DNA of 64,000 nt from Methylomonas sp. LW13 (GTDB lineage Bacteria; Pseudomonadota; Gammaproteobacteria; Methylococcales; Methylomonadaceae): positions 186,001 to 250,000 of the forward strand of contig NZ_CP033381.1 of the NCBI RefSeq assembly GCF_016865255.1. The letters run 5' to 3'. Below the pieces are notes generated by a model. The model ran no database searches and was not told the origin of the DNA. It saw nothing but the letters and a program-made list of their open reading frames with translations. The position numbers were made by a program, and so were the translations under genes. Every line of letters starts with the position of its first letter. Position 1 is the first letter of the stretch. Below are positions 17,391 to 26,161 of this stretch, piece after piece.

Positions 17391-17415
17391 CGTTCCCACG
17401 CGGCGCGTGGGAACG
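17391..17415. repeat. REP palindrome 5' of the RAYT gene
   Basis: GTTCCCACGC (17392-17401) and GCGTGGGAAC (17405-17414) are perfect 10-bp arms with a 3-base loop. It matches the palindrome at 16752-16772 and lies about 57 bases upstream of the RAYT start. Confidence 0.78.
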
Positions 17416-17442
17416 AGGAAATACTAAATAACATCCAAAGCG

Positions 17443-17779
17443 AGGTACGGTTTTCTCCCGTATACCGCGCCGAGCACCGCAGCTTTTGAACGGAGCAGCC
17501 CGTAGGGGCGATGCATGGATGCATCGCGTTGCCGAAGGGGCAGGAAGCCTCTTTCGGCGACCCCGTTCAAAAGCGAGGAGCACAGGGAATAAGCGGCATC
17601 CGGGTGGCCTTTTCTTTGGATACTTTCTTTTGGCGAAGCACAAATTCGCCGGGAGCGAATTTGAACAGCCGTCAGGCTGGCCCGAAGGGCAAAAACCAGG
17701 GATGGTTTTCGTAGCGAAAGTATCTCGGCTGTCGGGCCGAGACCCGACTTACAAATAACCCGTCGCGCCAGCGACACAA
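17443..17779 (+). repeat. Hairpin-chain repeat, copy C (long form)
   Basis: It is the same element as copy A. The outer stem is GCTTTTGAACGG/CCGTTCAAAAGC. Inner hairpins include GCGATGCA/TGCATCGC, GTTGCCGAA/TTCGGCGAC, AAATTCG/CGAATTT, CAGCC/GGCTG, GCCC/GGGC, AAAACC/GGTTTT, TTTCG/CGAAA, GTCGGG/CCCGAC and GTCGC/GCGAC. Comparison with A shows paired changes in several stems. It lies between the 5' REP of the RAYT and the end of the MBL-fold gene. Confidence 0.75.
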
Positions 17780-17811
17780 AAAAACCAAACTCCAGCAAAA
17801 TCAGGCTTAAC

Positions 17812-18708
17812 TTATTCGGACTGACCAGAGTCATCCAACAACTCAAACTCCTCCCCCTCCCGAGCCAAACAAACCGAAACCTCACCAGCCTGCAACAGCG
17901 ATGCAAAAATCGCCTCCAAATCCGCATCACTCCGCGTCGGCTCATGATGCGTCAAAAATAACTGTTTAGCGCCCGCCTGCGCCGCGAAATTCATCGCCGA
18001 ACGATAAGTGCCGTGGCCCCAGCCATGTCGGTTGGCGTATTCGGCGTCGGTGTAGGAACTGTCCATGATCAACGCATCGACCCCGGCCATGGCCGCAATC
18101 ACTTCTTCGTGCTTTTGTTCTATTAATTCCTGCATGGCCGGGTAGCCGGGATGATCGGGCTGATAAGGATTAAGCTGTGGCTCGTAATCGCCGGTAAAAA
18201 ATAAGGAGCTGCCGTCGGCGTCATCCAGACGATAGCCAAAGTTGTAAACCGGATGATTCAGTACCGTCGGCGTCACCCGTACGCTACCCACGGTAATCGG
18301 CGCGCCGGCTTTCAGTGTGAAATAACGCACCTCGGCCTTTAACTGCGCTTCGCTGATCGGGAAATAGCTGTGTTGTAACTGCACATGCATGGCTCGCTCG
18401 ATACCCTGATGGGTCAAGGGTTCCAGGCCGCCGTAGATATTGATGATGTTGCCGGGCTTGAACATCGGCAAAAAAAACGGCAAGCCTTGGATATGATCCC
18501 AATGGGTATGGGTAATCAGAATATGTGCTGTCAACGCTTGTTGGGGCAAGCTTTGCGCCAGCGCGTGGATACCGGTACCGGCATCCATAATGATTAAATC
18601 GCCGGCGCTACTGGTGACTTCGATACAGGTGGTGTTACCGCCGTATTTAACCGTGCTCGGTCCCGGCGTGGCAATCGAGCCGCGCACTCCCCAGAACTTG
18701 AATTTCAT
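17812..18708 (-). CDS. MBL-fold metal-dependent hydrolase
   Basis: A 298-residue protein of the RNase Z/PhnP-like branch of the metallo-beta-lactamase fold. It starts F-W-G-V-R-G-S-I-A-T-P-G, with G-G-N-T-T-C-I-E-V, the metal site T-H-T-H-W-D-H-I-Q-G near residue 87, F-T-G-D-Y near 175, D-S-S-Y-T near 218 and L-T-H-H-E-P near 258. All metal ligands appear present. Substrate is not predictable; proteins starting FWGVRGS are often annotated as uncharacterised hydrolases and are sometimes fused to sensory domains. It follows polA by 22 bases. Confidence 0.85.
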   Translation of the reverse strand: MKFKFWGVRGSIATPGPSTVKYGGNTTCIEVTSSAGDLIIMDAGTGIHALAQSLPQQALTAHILITHTHWDHIQGLPFFLPMFKPGNIINIYGGLEPLTHQGIERAMHVQLQHSYFPISEAQLKAEVRYFTLKAGAPITVGSVRVTPTVLNHPVYNFGYRLDDADGSSLFFTGDYEPQLNPYQPDHPGYPAMQELIEQKHEEVIAAMAGVDALIMDSSYTDAEYANRHGWGHGTYRSAMNFAAQAGAKQLFLTHHEPTRSDADLEAIFASLLQAGEVSVCLAREGEEFELLDDSGQSE

Positions 18709-18730
18709 GGCCCAACAGCCTCAGCAATCA

Positions 18731-21508
18731 TCAACGCGCTTCGTCCCAATTCTCGCCGCTACCCACTTCCACCAGCAAGGGCACATGCAACTCGGCCGCG
18801 CCGGACATGATGCCGCGGATGGTTTCCATATGTTCCCCCATGCGCGCTTCTGATACTTCAAACACCAATTCGTCATGTACTTGCATGATCATTTTCACGT
18901 CCGGATTGTCCGTGCCTATCCAGGCGTCGCAAGCCAGCATCGCCCGTTTGATGATGTCGGCGGCTGTACCTTGCATCGGTGCGTTGATCGCGGTGCGCTC
19001 GGCGTATTGGCGCATCGCGGCGTTGCGCGAGTTGATCTCCGGCAAATACAAACGCCGGCCGAAGATAGTTTCCACGTAACCTTGCTGTTTGGCCAGTTCC
19101 CGGGTGTTGTCCATGTATTGCTTCACGCCGGGATAACGGCTGAAGTACAGATCAATATAGGCCTGGGCCTGGTTGCGCGGCAAGCCCAATTGCTGGGCCA
19201 GTCCAAACGCCGACATGCCGTAAATCAAACCAAAATTGATGGCCTTCGCCGAACGGCGCAAATCGTGAGTCACCTGATCCAGTTCCACTTCGAATACTTC
19301 CGCCGCCGTCGCGCGATGCACGTCCACACCTTGCGAAAACGCCGCCAGCAAGCCGGCATCGCCGGATAGATGCGCCATTATGCGCAACTCAATCTGCGAA
19401 TAGTCGGCGGCGACGATTTTATAGCCGGGCGGGGCGATAAAAGCCTGCCGAATCTTGCGGCCTTCTTCACTGCGAATCGGGATGTTTTGCAGATTGGGGT
19501 CGGATGAGGACAAGCGCCCGGTCGCGGCCACGGCCTGATGATACGAAGTATGCACCCGGCCGGTGCGGCTACTGACCTGTTGCGGCAATTTGTCGGTGTA
19601 AGTGGATTTCAGCTTGCTCATGCTGCGAAAATCCAGAATCAGCTTGGGCAAGGCATAATCCACCGCCAGTTCTTGCAACACCGATTCGTCGGTGGACGGC
19701 TGACCTTTCGGAGTTTTTTTCAACACCGGCAAATTTAAACGGTCGTACAAGATTTCCTGAATCTGCTTGGGCGAACCCAGGTTGAACGCCGATCCGGCCA
19801 GATCGTGGGCCTGCTGTTCGATGCCTATCATCCGGTTCGCCAACTCCAGACTTTGCTGGGCCAGCATCGCACTGTCGATCAGCACGCCGTTTTCCTCGAT
19901 CCGCGCCAACACGCCGATCAGCGGCACTTCTATCTCGTTATACAAGGCCCATAAACGGGGGTGCTGTTGCAATTGATCGGACAGGGTTTGATGCAGACGC
20001 AGGGTGATGTCGGCGTCCTCGGCGGCATATTCGCTGGCTTGCTCGATAGCCACTTCGGCAAAGCCGATTTGCTTGGCGCCCTTGCCGGCCACGTCTTCGA
20101 AATGAATGGTATCGACGCCCAGGTAATGCTTGGCCAGATCGTCCATATTGTGTTTGGTGGCGGTGCTGTTTAGCACATAGGATTCCAGCATGGTGTCGTG
20201 TTGGATGCCGCGTAGTGCGATGCCGTGATTGACCAGCACATGGGCGTCGTATTTCAGGTTTTGGCCTAGTTTGGCTTTGTTTGGGTCTTCCAGTAAGGGC
20301 TTCAAGGCATCCAAGACGCTTTGCCGGTAAAGTTGGGCCGGTACGCCGGGATAATCGTGCGCCACCGGCAGATAAGCGGCCTGGCCGGCGTCTACCGCGA
20401 AGGACACGCCGACGATTTGCGCGTCGCTGTAATTCAGGCTGGTGGTTTCGGTGTCAAAGGCAAACAGCTCGGCTTGCCGGAGTTTTTCCAGCCAGGTATC
20501 GAAATCGGTTTGGGTGAGGATGGTTTGGTAGTTTCTGGTAAGCGCGGCCTTCGGCTCATTCTCCTCCGCGGGTAAAGGCTGAAATGAGGGGGGGCTACTT
20601 TGATTTCCCCTCACCCCTCCCTCTCCCGCTGGAGAGGGGGTTGAACCGTCGCCGTTCAAAGTTTTTAGCCAGCTGCTGAAACCCAAATGGCCCAACTGAT
20701 TTTTCAGCGCGGCGATGTCCGGCTCCTTGCGTTTCAAATCGTCCAGACTGTAATGCAAGGCCACGTCGCACTTAATGGTGGTCAGTTCGCGGGACAAGGG
20801 CAGTTGGCCCAAGGCTTCGCGCAAGTTATCGCCGACTTTGCCCTTGATCTCGTCGGCGCGGGCGATCAGATTATCCAGCGTGCCGTATTCCTGCAACCAT
20901 TTGGCGGCGGTTTTCGGACCGACTTTCGGCACGCCGGGGATGTTATCCACCGCATCACCCATCAGCGCCAGATAATCGATGATTTGCTCCGGCTTGACGC
21001 CGAATTTGTCCTGCACACCCTGAATATCCATGCGGGTGTTGGTCATGGTGTTTTCCAGCGTGATTTGCTCGTTGACCAGCTGCGCCATATCCTTGTCGCC
21101 GGTGGAAATGATCACTTCAAAGCCTTGGCGCGCGGCGTTTTGCGCCAGACTGCCCAGCACGTCATCGGCTTCCACGCCGTGTTCGATAATCAGCGGTAAA
21201 CCCAAGGAGCGAATCAAATCGTGCAAGGGCGCAATCTGCACGCGCAAGTCGTCCGGCATCGGTGGCCGATGCGCTTTGTATTGATCGTACAAATCATGTC
21301 TGAAAGTCTTGCCCGGCGCATCGAATACCACGGTGATATAGGGCGTGTTGTAATCATTGATCAGCTTGCGCAGCATATTGGACACGCCGTAAACAGCGTT
21401 AGTTGGCTCCCCCTGGGCATTGGTCAACGGCGGCACGGCGTGAAAGGCGCGAAACAGAAACGACGAGCCGTCGACCAGAATCAATTTGTTGGGAGCGGAA
21501 TCGGACAT
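18731..21508 (-). CDS. polA: DNA polymerase I
   Basis: A 925-residue PolA with three activities: 5'-3' nuclease (about 1-290), 3'-5' exonuclease (about 335-520) and polymerase (about 520-925). Proofreading residues are present (F-A-F-D-T-E-T-T-S-L, N-L-K-Y-D and Y-A-A-E-D-A-D). Polymerase motif A is D-Y-S-Q-I-E-L-R-I and motif C is Q-V-H-D-E-L-V-F. The linker between nuclease and exonuclease domains (about 285-330) is low-complexity and contains a translated dispersed repeat. It functions in Okazaki-fragment processing and repair. Confidence 0.97.
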   Translation of the reverse strand: MSDSAPNKLILVDGSSFLFRAFHAVPPLTNAQGEPTNAVYGVSNMLRKLINDYNTPYITVVFDAPGKTFRHDLYDQYKAHRPPMPDDLRVQIAPLHDLIRSLGLPLIIEHGVEADDVLGSLAQNAARQGFEVIISTGDKDMAQLVNEQITLENTMTNTRMDIQGVQDKFGVKPEQIIDYLALMGDAVDNIPGVPKVGPKTAAKWLQEYGTLDNLIARADEIKGKVGDNLREALGQLPLSRELTTIKCDVALHYSLDDLKRKEPDIAALKNQLGHLGFSSWLKTLNGDGSTPSPAGEGGVRGNQSSPPSFQPLPAEENEPKAALTRNYQTILTQTDFDTWLEKLRQAELFAFDTETTSLNYSDAQIVGVSFAVDAGQAAYLPVAHDYPGVPAQLYRQSVLDALKPLLEDPNKAKLGQNLKYDAHVLVNHGIALRGIQHDTMLESYVLNSTATKHNMDDLAKHYLGVDTIHFEDVAGKGAKQIGFAEVAIEQASEYAAEDADITLRLHQTLSDQLQQHPRLWALYNEIEVPLIGVLARIEENGVLIDSAMLAQQSLELANRMIGIEQQAHDLAGSAFNLGSPKQIQEILYDRLNLPVLKKTPKGQPSTDESVLQELAVDYALPKLILDFRSMSKLKSTYTDKLPQQVSSRTGRVHTSYHQAVAATGRLSSSDPNLQNIPIRSEEGRKIRQAFIAPPGYKIVAADYSQIELRIMAHLSGDAGLLAAFSQGVDVHRATAAEVFEVELDQVTHDLRRSAKAINFGLIYGMSAFGLAQQLGLPRNQAQAYIDLYFSRYPGVKQYMDNTRELAKQQGYVETIFGRRLYLPEINSRNAAMRQYAERTAINAPMQGTAADIIKRAMLACDAWIGTDNPDVKMIMQVHDELVFEVSEARMGEHMETIRGIMSGAAELHVPLLVEVGSGENWDEAR
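20604..20643 (-). repeat. Dispersed CT/GA-rich repeat translated inside polA
   Basis: On the coding strand the segment reads CCCCCTCTCCAGCGGGAGAG followed by GGAGGGGTGAGGGG, an imperfect dyad typical of intergenic repeats in proteobacteria. It is in frame and encodes S-P-A-G-E-G-G-V-R-G in the variable linker of PolA, where insertion would be tolerated. Confidence 0.6.
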
Positions 21509-21673
21509 GTAAAGTCAACAAGCAAGAATTAGGGTTCCCGCAACGATACAGGGCCACGCTGATGGCTGCAAGTGCGTTATTACCAGTTGGCGCCGGGACG
21601 CTTGACTGCCAGGCCGGCTATCGACTATGTTGCATCACACCGTTTGAAAACTGCTTTCCTCGTGAGTTCAGCC

Positions 21674-21838
21674 ATGGCATTACCGCACTCCCAGCGCAGC
21701 ATTAGCCCGGAAGAATATCTTCGGGGATAACTACAGCCCACAATCAAACATCAATTAATCGATGGTGAGGCTTATGGGATGGCGGACGCCAGCGAAAACC
21801 ATAACTTACTCGCTGGCATCAGCCTCTTAAACTTAATC
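21674..21838 (+). pseudogene. Uma2 (DUF820) family gene relic, N-terminal part
   Basis: From ATG 21674 the frame reads M-A-L-P-H-S-Q-R-S-I-S-P-E-E-Y-L-R-G, then an in-frame TAA. It continues L-Q-P-T-I-K-H-Q-L-I-D-G-E-A-Y-G-M-A-D-A-S-E-N-H-N-L-L-A-G. This matches the N-terminal half of the intact Uma2 protein at 40924-41511 (E-E-Y-L, Y-I-D-G-R-I-Y-A-M-A-G and N-H-N). The stop is where a Glu codon is expected (GAA to TAA). The rest of the gene is missing, replaced by the end of the PepSY gene. The preceding 165 bp upstream of polA shows nothing distinct. Confidence 0.7.
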
Positions 21839-23059
21839 CTGCAACACCGTTTTTTGCAGTCTGGCCCGGCGTTTTTTCAGCCAGATGACTACTCCGGTCA
21901 CCGAGAGCATCACAATCACCAGCCCCAGCAGGCACACAAAAATCCGGTAAGGCATGCCGAACACGTTAGCCATGTGCAAGGCCCCCAACCAGTTAGTCAC
22001 TGTGTTGCCGGCATACTGGCCGCGGGGCAGTAACAGCAATTTTTCAGCACCGGTAGTGGCGTCGATTACCAAGCGGGTAGTGCCGTGCTTGTCCTGTATA
22101 TCCAGGCTAGTGCGCACCTGATAAACATAAAACCCTTTGGCCGGGTTGTAGCGAAAGCCTGACGGTGACTGAATCACAAATCCTTGCTCACGCGCCGCTT
22201 GGCCCATCTGCTCGACGGCTATCCGGTAAGCGTCAGACCAGGCAATTGCTGGCTGCTCCAAGGGTTTGTCCAGATCAGGAAAATCGATCCAGGGTTCGTG
22301 ATAATCGGTGAATACCGCCCGGGTGACCGGCGCGTAAACAGTATCTGCCAGATTCATATAAACGCTGGACCAGGCGAACACCAACAGCATGGCCCACACC
22401 CACAAGCCGCCGGCCCGATGCAAATCAAAGTTTATTCGGAAGCTGGAGCCGTTCCATTTAATTTTCCAGGCCGGCGCCCAGCGTTGCCAAAACGAACGCG
22501 GCTTTCCGTGGGCAGCCGGCGAGGTGTGTCGTTTTGCAACGGGCAGCGTCAGATAAAATCCCACGAAGCAATCCAAGGTCCACACCAGCGCGGTAATGCC
22601 TAAAATCCAGCCGCCGATTTCATCCAGTGCCAGGGCATAATGCAATTTGTATACAAAGGGCATCAGGTTGATCCAGCCTTCGGAAATCGCGCCCCAAGTG
22701 CGGCGGCCCAGTTCTTCGCCGGTGTAGGGATTCAGAATCAGCTGGGTGAAGCCAAGTTCGTACGGCTTACCGCTAGCCGGATCGGTGCGCGGCGCCACAT
22801 CGAGATGCGCGGCATCGTGTTCCAGCCATATTGAAACAACATTACCCTGAGGCACCAACAGTTCGGCCTTGGCTTTTAGCAAAGGCGGGCTCAAGCGCGG
22901 TAAAGACGATGCTGGCGCCGATAGCTGCGGGCTGATCAAATGCTCCAATTCGCTATAAAACGCCAACAGACTGCCGGTCAGGCCGACGATGATCAAAAAA
23001 ACCGTCATCGCCAGACCGGCATAACGGTGCACCAATACCCAAAAGGGACGAATTTTCAT
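21833..23059 (-). CDS. PepSY-TM protein of module 1 (candidate ferrisiderophore reductase)
   Basis: A 408-residue inner-membrane protein with four transmembrane helices (about 15-35, 165-190, 205-235 and 370-395) and a periplasmic PepSY-type region. Conserved helix histidines (V-H-R-Y-A-G-L, K-L-H-Y-A-L, F-D-L-H-R-A-G-G and L-G-A-L-H-M-A-N-V-F-G) fit the heme-binding pattern of PepSY-TM reductases such as FoxB, which reduce iron in siderophores in the periplasm. It lies downstream of the module 1 receptor and has its own FecI-type candidate promoter. Substrate is inferred from context only. Confidence 0.8.
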   Translation of the reverse strand: MKIRPFWVLVHRYAGLAMTVFLIIVGLTGSLLAFYSELEHLISPQLSAPASSLPRLSPPLLKAKAELLVPQGNVVSIWLEHDAAHLDVAPRTDPASGKPYELGFTQLILNPYTGEELGRRTWGAISEGWINLMPFVYKLHYALALDEIGGWILGITALVWTLDCFVGFYLTLPVAKRHTSPAAHGKPRSFWQRWAPAWKIKWNGSSFRINFDLHRAGGLWVWAMLLVFAWSSVYMNLADTVYAPVTRAVFTDYHEPWIDFPDLDKPLEQPAIAWSDAYRIAVEQMGQAAREQGFVIQSPSGFRYNPAKGFYVYQVRTSLDIQDKHGTTRLVIDATTGAEKLLLLPRGQYAGNTVTNWLGALHMANVFGMPYRIFVCLLGLVIVMLSVTGVVIWLKKRRARLQKTVLQD

Positions 23060-23109
23060 AGCGGCTCCAGGATTTCCATTTCAAGCCGGCAAAGTACCGG
23101 CCATCATCG

Positions 23110-23137
23110 GATAAGACGTATGAGGTAGTGAAATTCC
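23110..23137 (-). promoter_or_regulatory. Candidate FecI-type promoter for the module 1 PepSY gene
   Basis: On the minus strand GGAATT is followed, about 19 bases from its start, by CGTCTTATCC. The same pair, with the same spacing within one base, precedes the PepSY genes of modules 4 and 5. It sits about 50 bases upstream of the ATG. Confidence 0.55.
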
Positions 23138-23162
23138 CACCGGCCTAGCCAAAGAAATCTTA

Positions 23163-23188
23163 GGATCGGGGTTGGACCGCCCCGATCC
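23163..23188 (-). terminator. Hairpin after the module 1 receptor gene
   Basis: Perfect 9-bp arms GGATCGGGG/CCCCGATCC with an 8-base loop lie 17 bases beyond the receptor stop. No strong T run follows, so it may be an RNA-stabilising hairpin or a weak terminator that separates receptor and PepSY transcription. Confidence 0.5.
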
Positions 23189-23204
23189 GCTAATGCGTTT
23201 GGAA

Positions 23205-25721
23205 TCAAAACTCCACCCGCACCGAACCTAAAAACGTCAACGGTTCGCCGGGGCGAATATTCAGCCGATTGCTGGAATGGTCGTAATAGGTTTTGTCGAG
23301 TAAGTTGTAGACATTGAGTTGCGGGGTGATTTTGGTGCCACCGTGTTTGAAACTGTAACTAATGCTGGCATCCCAACGCGCATAGCCAGGCAATTGAAAG
23401 CTGTTGGCGTTATCGCCCTGCCGCTGGCCGCGGGCATAAACGCCGGTACCGAAGTTCAAGCCCCGCAAAAGGCCGTTGTCTATGCCATATTTGGCCCACA
23501 GGCTGCCAGAATGGCGTGGTGCCGTGGGCAGTTGGTGGCCGGTGTTGCCCGAGTTCGTGGCAATGGCGTTGCCGTCAGCATCATAGATCGCCGCCGAATC
23601 CTTGGTGATTTTGGTATCGGTATAGGCATAAGTGCCGATCAAACTCAGGTTCTCGGTAACCCGGCCGGTTATGTCGAGCTCCACGCCGCGGCTACGGGCT
23701 TCGCCGATCGCGACACTGTATCGGGGATTATTCGGGTCGGTGGCCAGCGAATTTTGCTTAGTTATATGGTAATACGCCAACGTCGAACTCAGCCGGCCAT
23801 CGAAAAAATCGGTTTTGATGCCGCCTTCGAATTGGGTCGCGGTTTGCGGTCCGAACGGTTGGCCGGAGGCGGAAAGGCCGCCGTTATTGCTGCCGATCGA
23901 TTCGACGTAATTACCGTAAAGCGCCAGCCATTGCCAGGGTTGATACAGGATTCCGACCCGAGGGCTGAAAAATTCGCTACGGGTATTTTTCATCGAGATT
24001 GCGGCATGCGAATTCGACGATTCGCCGCTACCATTTTCCGTCCAGTCGTGGCGGCCGCCGCCCAAAATATGTAGTTTGTCCCACAAGGTGATCTGATCCT
24101 GAAAATAGACGCCGTACCAGTTATCTTGGGATTTATAGTAAAAGTTCTTCGCGCCGGCCAGCGCCGACATATCGACACCGTACACCGGGTTGTTGATATT
24201 GATGTCCAGGTCCGAATAAGTATCGGCATAGCCCGAAAATCCGCCGCCGTCCTGACTGTTAAAGCGATTTAAATCGAAGCCGACCAATACATCGTGGTGG
24301 GCAAATCCGGTATCGAACTTGCCGGTCAAATCCAGATTGGTGCTGTAGGTCATCCGGTGTATGGGTGTATGCCACAGGCCGCGAGAAAGCGTTTGATTGT
24401 CATCCGCCAGGCTATCCGCCCACAGTATCGATTGATGATACTGCGCGTCGATGTATTGGAAGCGGTTTTTCAGCTTCCAGTCTTGGGTGAACTGATACGA
24501 CCAATCGAAACCCAACAGCACCTTATCCTGAGTATTCGGGTTTTGACGATTGAACACCGCGTCGCCCAGATAGCGATTAATCGGGAGATTGGCCGGACGG
24601 TTGCCGATAGCCGGAATGCCACTATCGCTGCCGTCTTCCACCCAGGTATCGTGCTGATATTCGATGTCCAGATTGGTTTCGAAGCGGTCGTTGGGACGCC
24701 AGGTTAGCGAAGGCGCGACAAACACATGCTCCTGATGCGCGAAATCCCGAAAGGTATCGTTGTCTTTGTATGCGATATTCATCCGGTACAACAGCGATTT
24801 ATCCGCCAATAGCGGTCCCGTCGCATCGACCGTGGTGCGGAAGAGGTCGTATGAGCCGAACTGTTGTTGTACGGAATAATAAGGGGTGTCGAGCGGACGC
24901 TTGGTCGCCAGGTTGACCAAACCGCCGGGTTCGATGCGGCCGAATAAGATCGATGCCGGCCCTTTCAGGACCTCCACCCGATCCAGATTGGCGGTTTCCA
25001 GGTTGGTAATATAAGGTTGGCGCAGCCCGTTACGATAGGTGCTTTGCCCGGCATCGAAGCCGCGGATCGTGGCGTTGTCGTAAAAGCTATAACCGCCCGA
25101 TTGCACGCCGCTGACGTTTTTCAACGCATCGCCGACCGAAATTGCTTGTTGATCGTCCAGCACCGCGCGCGGAATCACTTGGATCGACATCGGCGTTTCC
25201 ATGATGGGGGTATCGGTTTTGGTCGCGGTACTGGCGATGGGCCTATTGTAGTCGCGGCTATAAGGGTCCGTGAGGTCATACGCAGCCTTACCGGCCACCG
25301 TCACCGTAGGCAAAGTATTGGCGCCAGATTGCGGCTCGGGTGCGGCGGCTTTTTCCAAAGTCACCGTGCCGTTGCGGCTGGATTGCACCGCCACGCCGGT
25401 GCCCGCCAGCAATTTTCGTAAAGCCTGCTCCGGTGCATATTGGCCGGATACGCCAGGAGAGATAACGCCGGCGGTCAATTTGCCGTCGGCCACCACTTGA
25501 ATGCCGGATTTCAGCGAAAACTCCACCAAGGCCTTGTCCAGAGTCTGCGAGCGAATCCGGTAGTCGGCCGTTTGCTCGGCCAGGGCTGTCGAGGCCGGTT
25601 CCACACCGTGCGCGGCATGGGATGCCGCCAGCGAAAGTAGCAACAGGCCGCCGGGCAGCCGCGCGGGTGTTTTGGACTTGCACCGTGGCAAGCGGGTGGC
25701 GATAGGTGTTTGATCAGGCAT
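23205..25721 (-). CDS. TonB-dependent siderophore receptor with STN domain, module 1
   Basis: An 838-residue outer-membrane receptor. An N-terminal signal region is followed by the STN signalling domain (Y-R-I-R-S-Q-T-L-D-K-A-L-V-E-F ... L-L-A-G-T-G-V, about 52-125), a TonB box (L-P-T-V-T-V-A-G), the plug (T-P-M-S-I-Q-V-I-P-R to the E-V-L-K-G-P-A-S-I-L-F-G-R-I-E-P-G-G-L-V-N motif near 260) and a beta-barrel ending in V-R-V-E-F. The plug places it in the siderophore receptor group with FhuE/FpvA-like proteins. The STN domain implies signalling to the FecR/FecI pair encoded upstream. Ligand unknown. Confidence 0.92.
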   Translation of the reverse strand: MPDQTPIATRLPRCKSKTPARLPGGLLLLSLAASHAAHGVEPASTALAEQTADYRIRSQTLDKALVEFSLKSGIQVVADGKLTAGVISPGVSGQYAPEQALRKLLAGTGVAVQSSRNGTVTLEKAAAPEPQSGANTLPTVTVAGKAAYDLTDPYSRDYNRPIASTATKTDTPIMETPMSIQVIPRAVLDDQQAISVGDALKNVSGVQSGGYSFYDNATIRGFDAGQSTYRNGLRQPYITNLETANLDRVEVLKGPASILFGRIEPGGLVNLATKRPLDTPYYSVQQQFGSYDLFRTTVDATGPLLADKSLLYRMNIAYKDNDTFRDFAHQEHVFVAPSLTWRPNDRFETNLDIEYQHDTWVEDGSDSGIPAIGNRPANLPINRYLGDAVFNRQNPNTQDKVLLGFDWSYQFTQDWKLKNRFQYIDAQYHQSILWADSLADDNQTLSRGLWHTPIHRMTYSTNLDLTGKFDTGFAHHDVLVGFDLNRFNSQDGGGFSGYADTYSDLDININNPVYGVDMSALAGAKNFYYKSQDNWYGVYFQDQITLWDKLHILGGGRHDWTENGSGESSNSHAAISMKNTRSEFFSPRVGILYQPWQWLALYGNYVESIGSNNGGLSASGQPFGPQTATQFEGGIKTDFFDGRLSSTLAYYHITKQNSLATDPNNPRYSVAIGEARSRGVELDITGRVTENLSLIGTYAYTDTKITKDSAAIYDADGNAIATNSGNTGHQLPTAPRHSGSLWAKYGIDNGLLRGLNFGTGVYARGQRQGDNANSFQLPGYARWDASISYSFKHGGTKITPQLNVYNLLDKTYYDHSSNRLNIRPGEPLTFLGSVRVEF

Positions 25722-25782
25722 TTACATCTCCGCAAGATAAATCGTCGTCAGGGTTGCTGGGCGATTCGGCCCATTAACCAGC

Positions 25783-25807
25783 AAGGACGATGGCTTTGCG
25801 CATATCC
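25783..25807 (-). promoter_or_regulatory. Candidate FecI-type promoter for the module 1 receptor
   Basis: On the minus strand GGATAT is followed 18 bases on by CGTCCTTGC, about 65 bases upstream of the receptor ATG. It matches the pattern seen before the other receptors and PepSY genes. Confidence 0.5.
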
Positions 25808-25921
25808 CTAGGCAAAATTAAAAATATTTCACCTCTACGCCACGCTGTGTTTATTGTGTTAAGAAACGCGAGTCATTAAACTGGTATTCACGATGTTTTT
25901 CGAACAACGGAAGAAGCCGCC

Positions 25922-26161
25922 ATGCCTGTTACCTTACAAATAAATCCCGAACTAAAAGCCCAATTGAGCGCGCTTGCCAAGCAAACTCATCGAGATGAAA
26001 CGGAGCTAGCGAATCAAGCCATCGGCAATTTCATTGCGTGGGAAAATGGCATGCTGGATAAAATCAAGGAAGGGCTTGCTCAAGCGGACCGTGGAGAATT
26101 CGTTGACGACGCGGAAATGGCCGCGTTTTTTGAACAACATTCGTTGCCATCAATGAAATGA
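25922..26161 (+). CDS. Ribbon-helix-helix antitoxin (ParD/CopG-like)
   Basis: A 79-residue protein with an N-terminal RHH-type region (V-T-L-Q-I-N-P-E-L-K-A-Q-L-S-A-L-A-K) and an acidic C-terminal tail that would bind the toxin. Its stop overlaps the toxin start as ATGA, so the two are translationally coupled. It presumably represses its own promoter. The pair is inserted in opposite orientation between fecR and the receptor of module 1. Confidence 0.8.
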   Translation: MPVTLQINPELKAQLSALAKQTHRDETELANQAIGNFIAWENGMLDKIKEGLAQADRGEFVDDAEMAAFFEQHSLPSMK

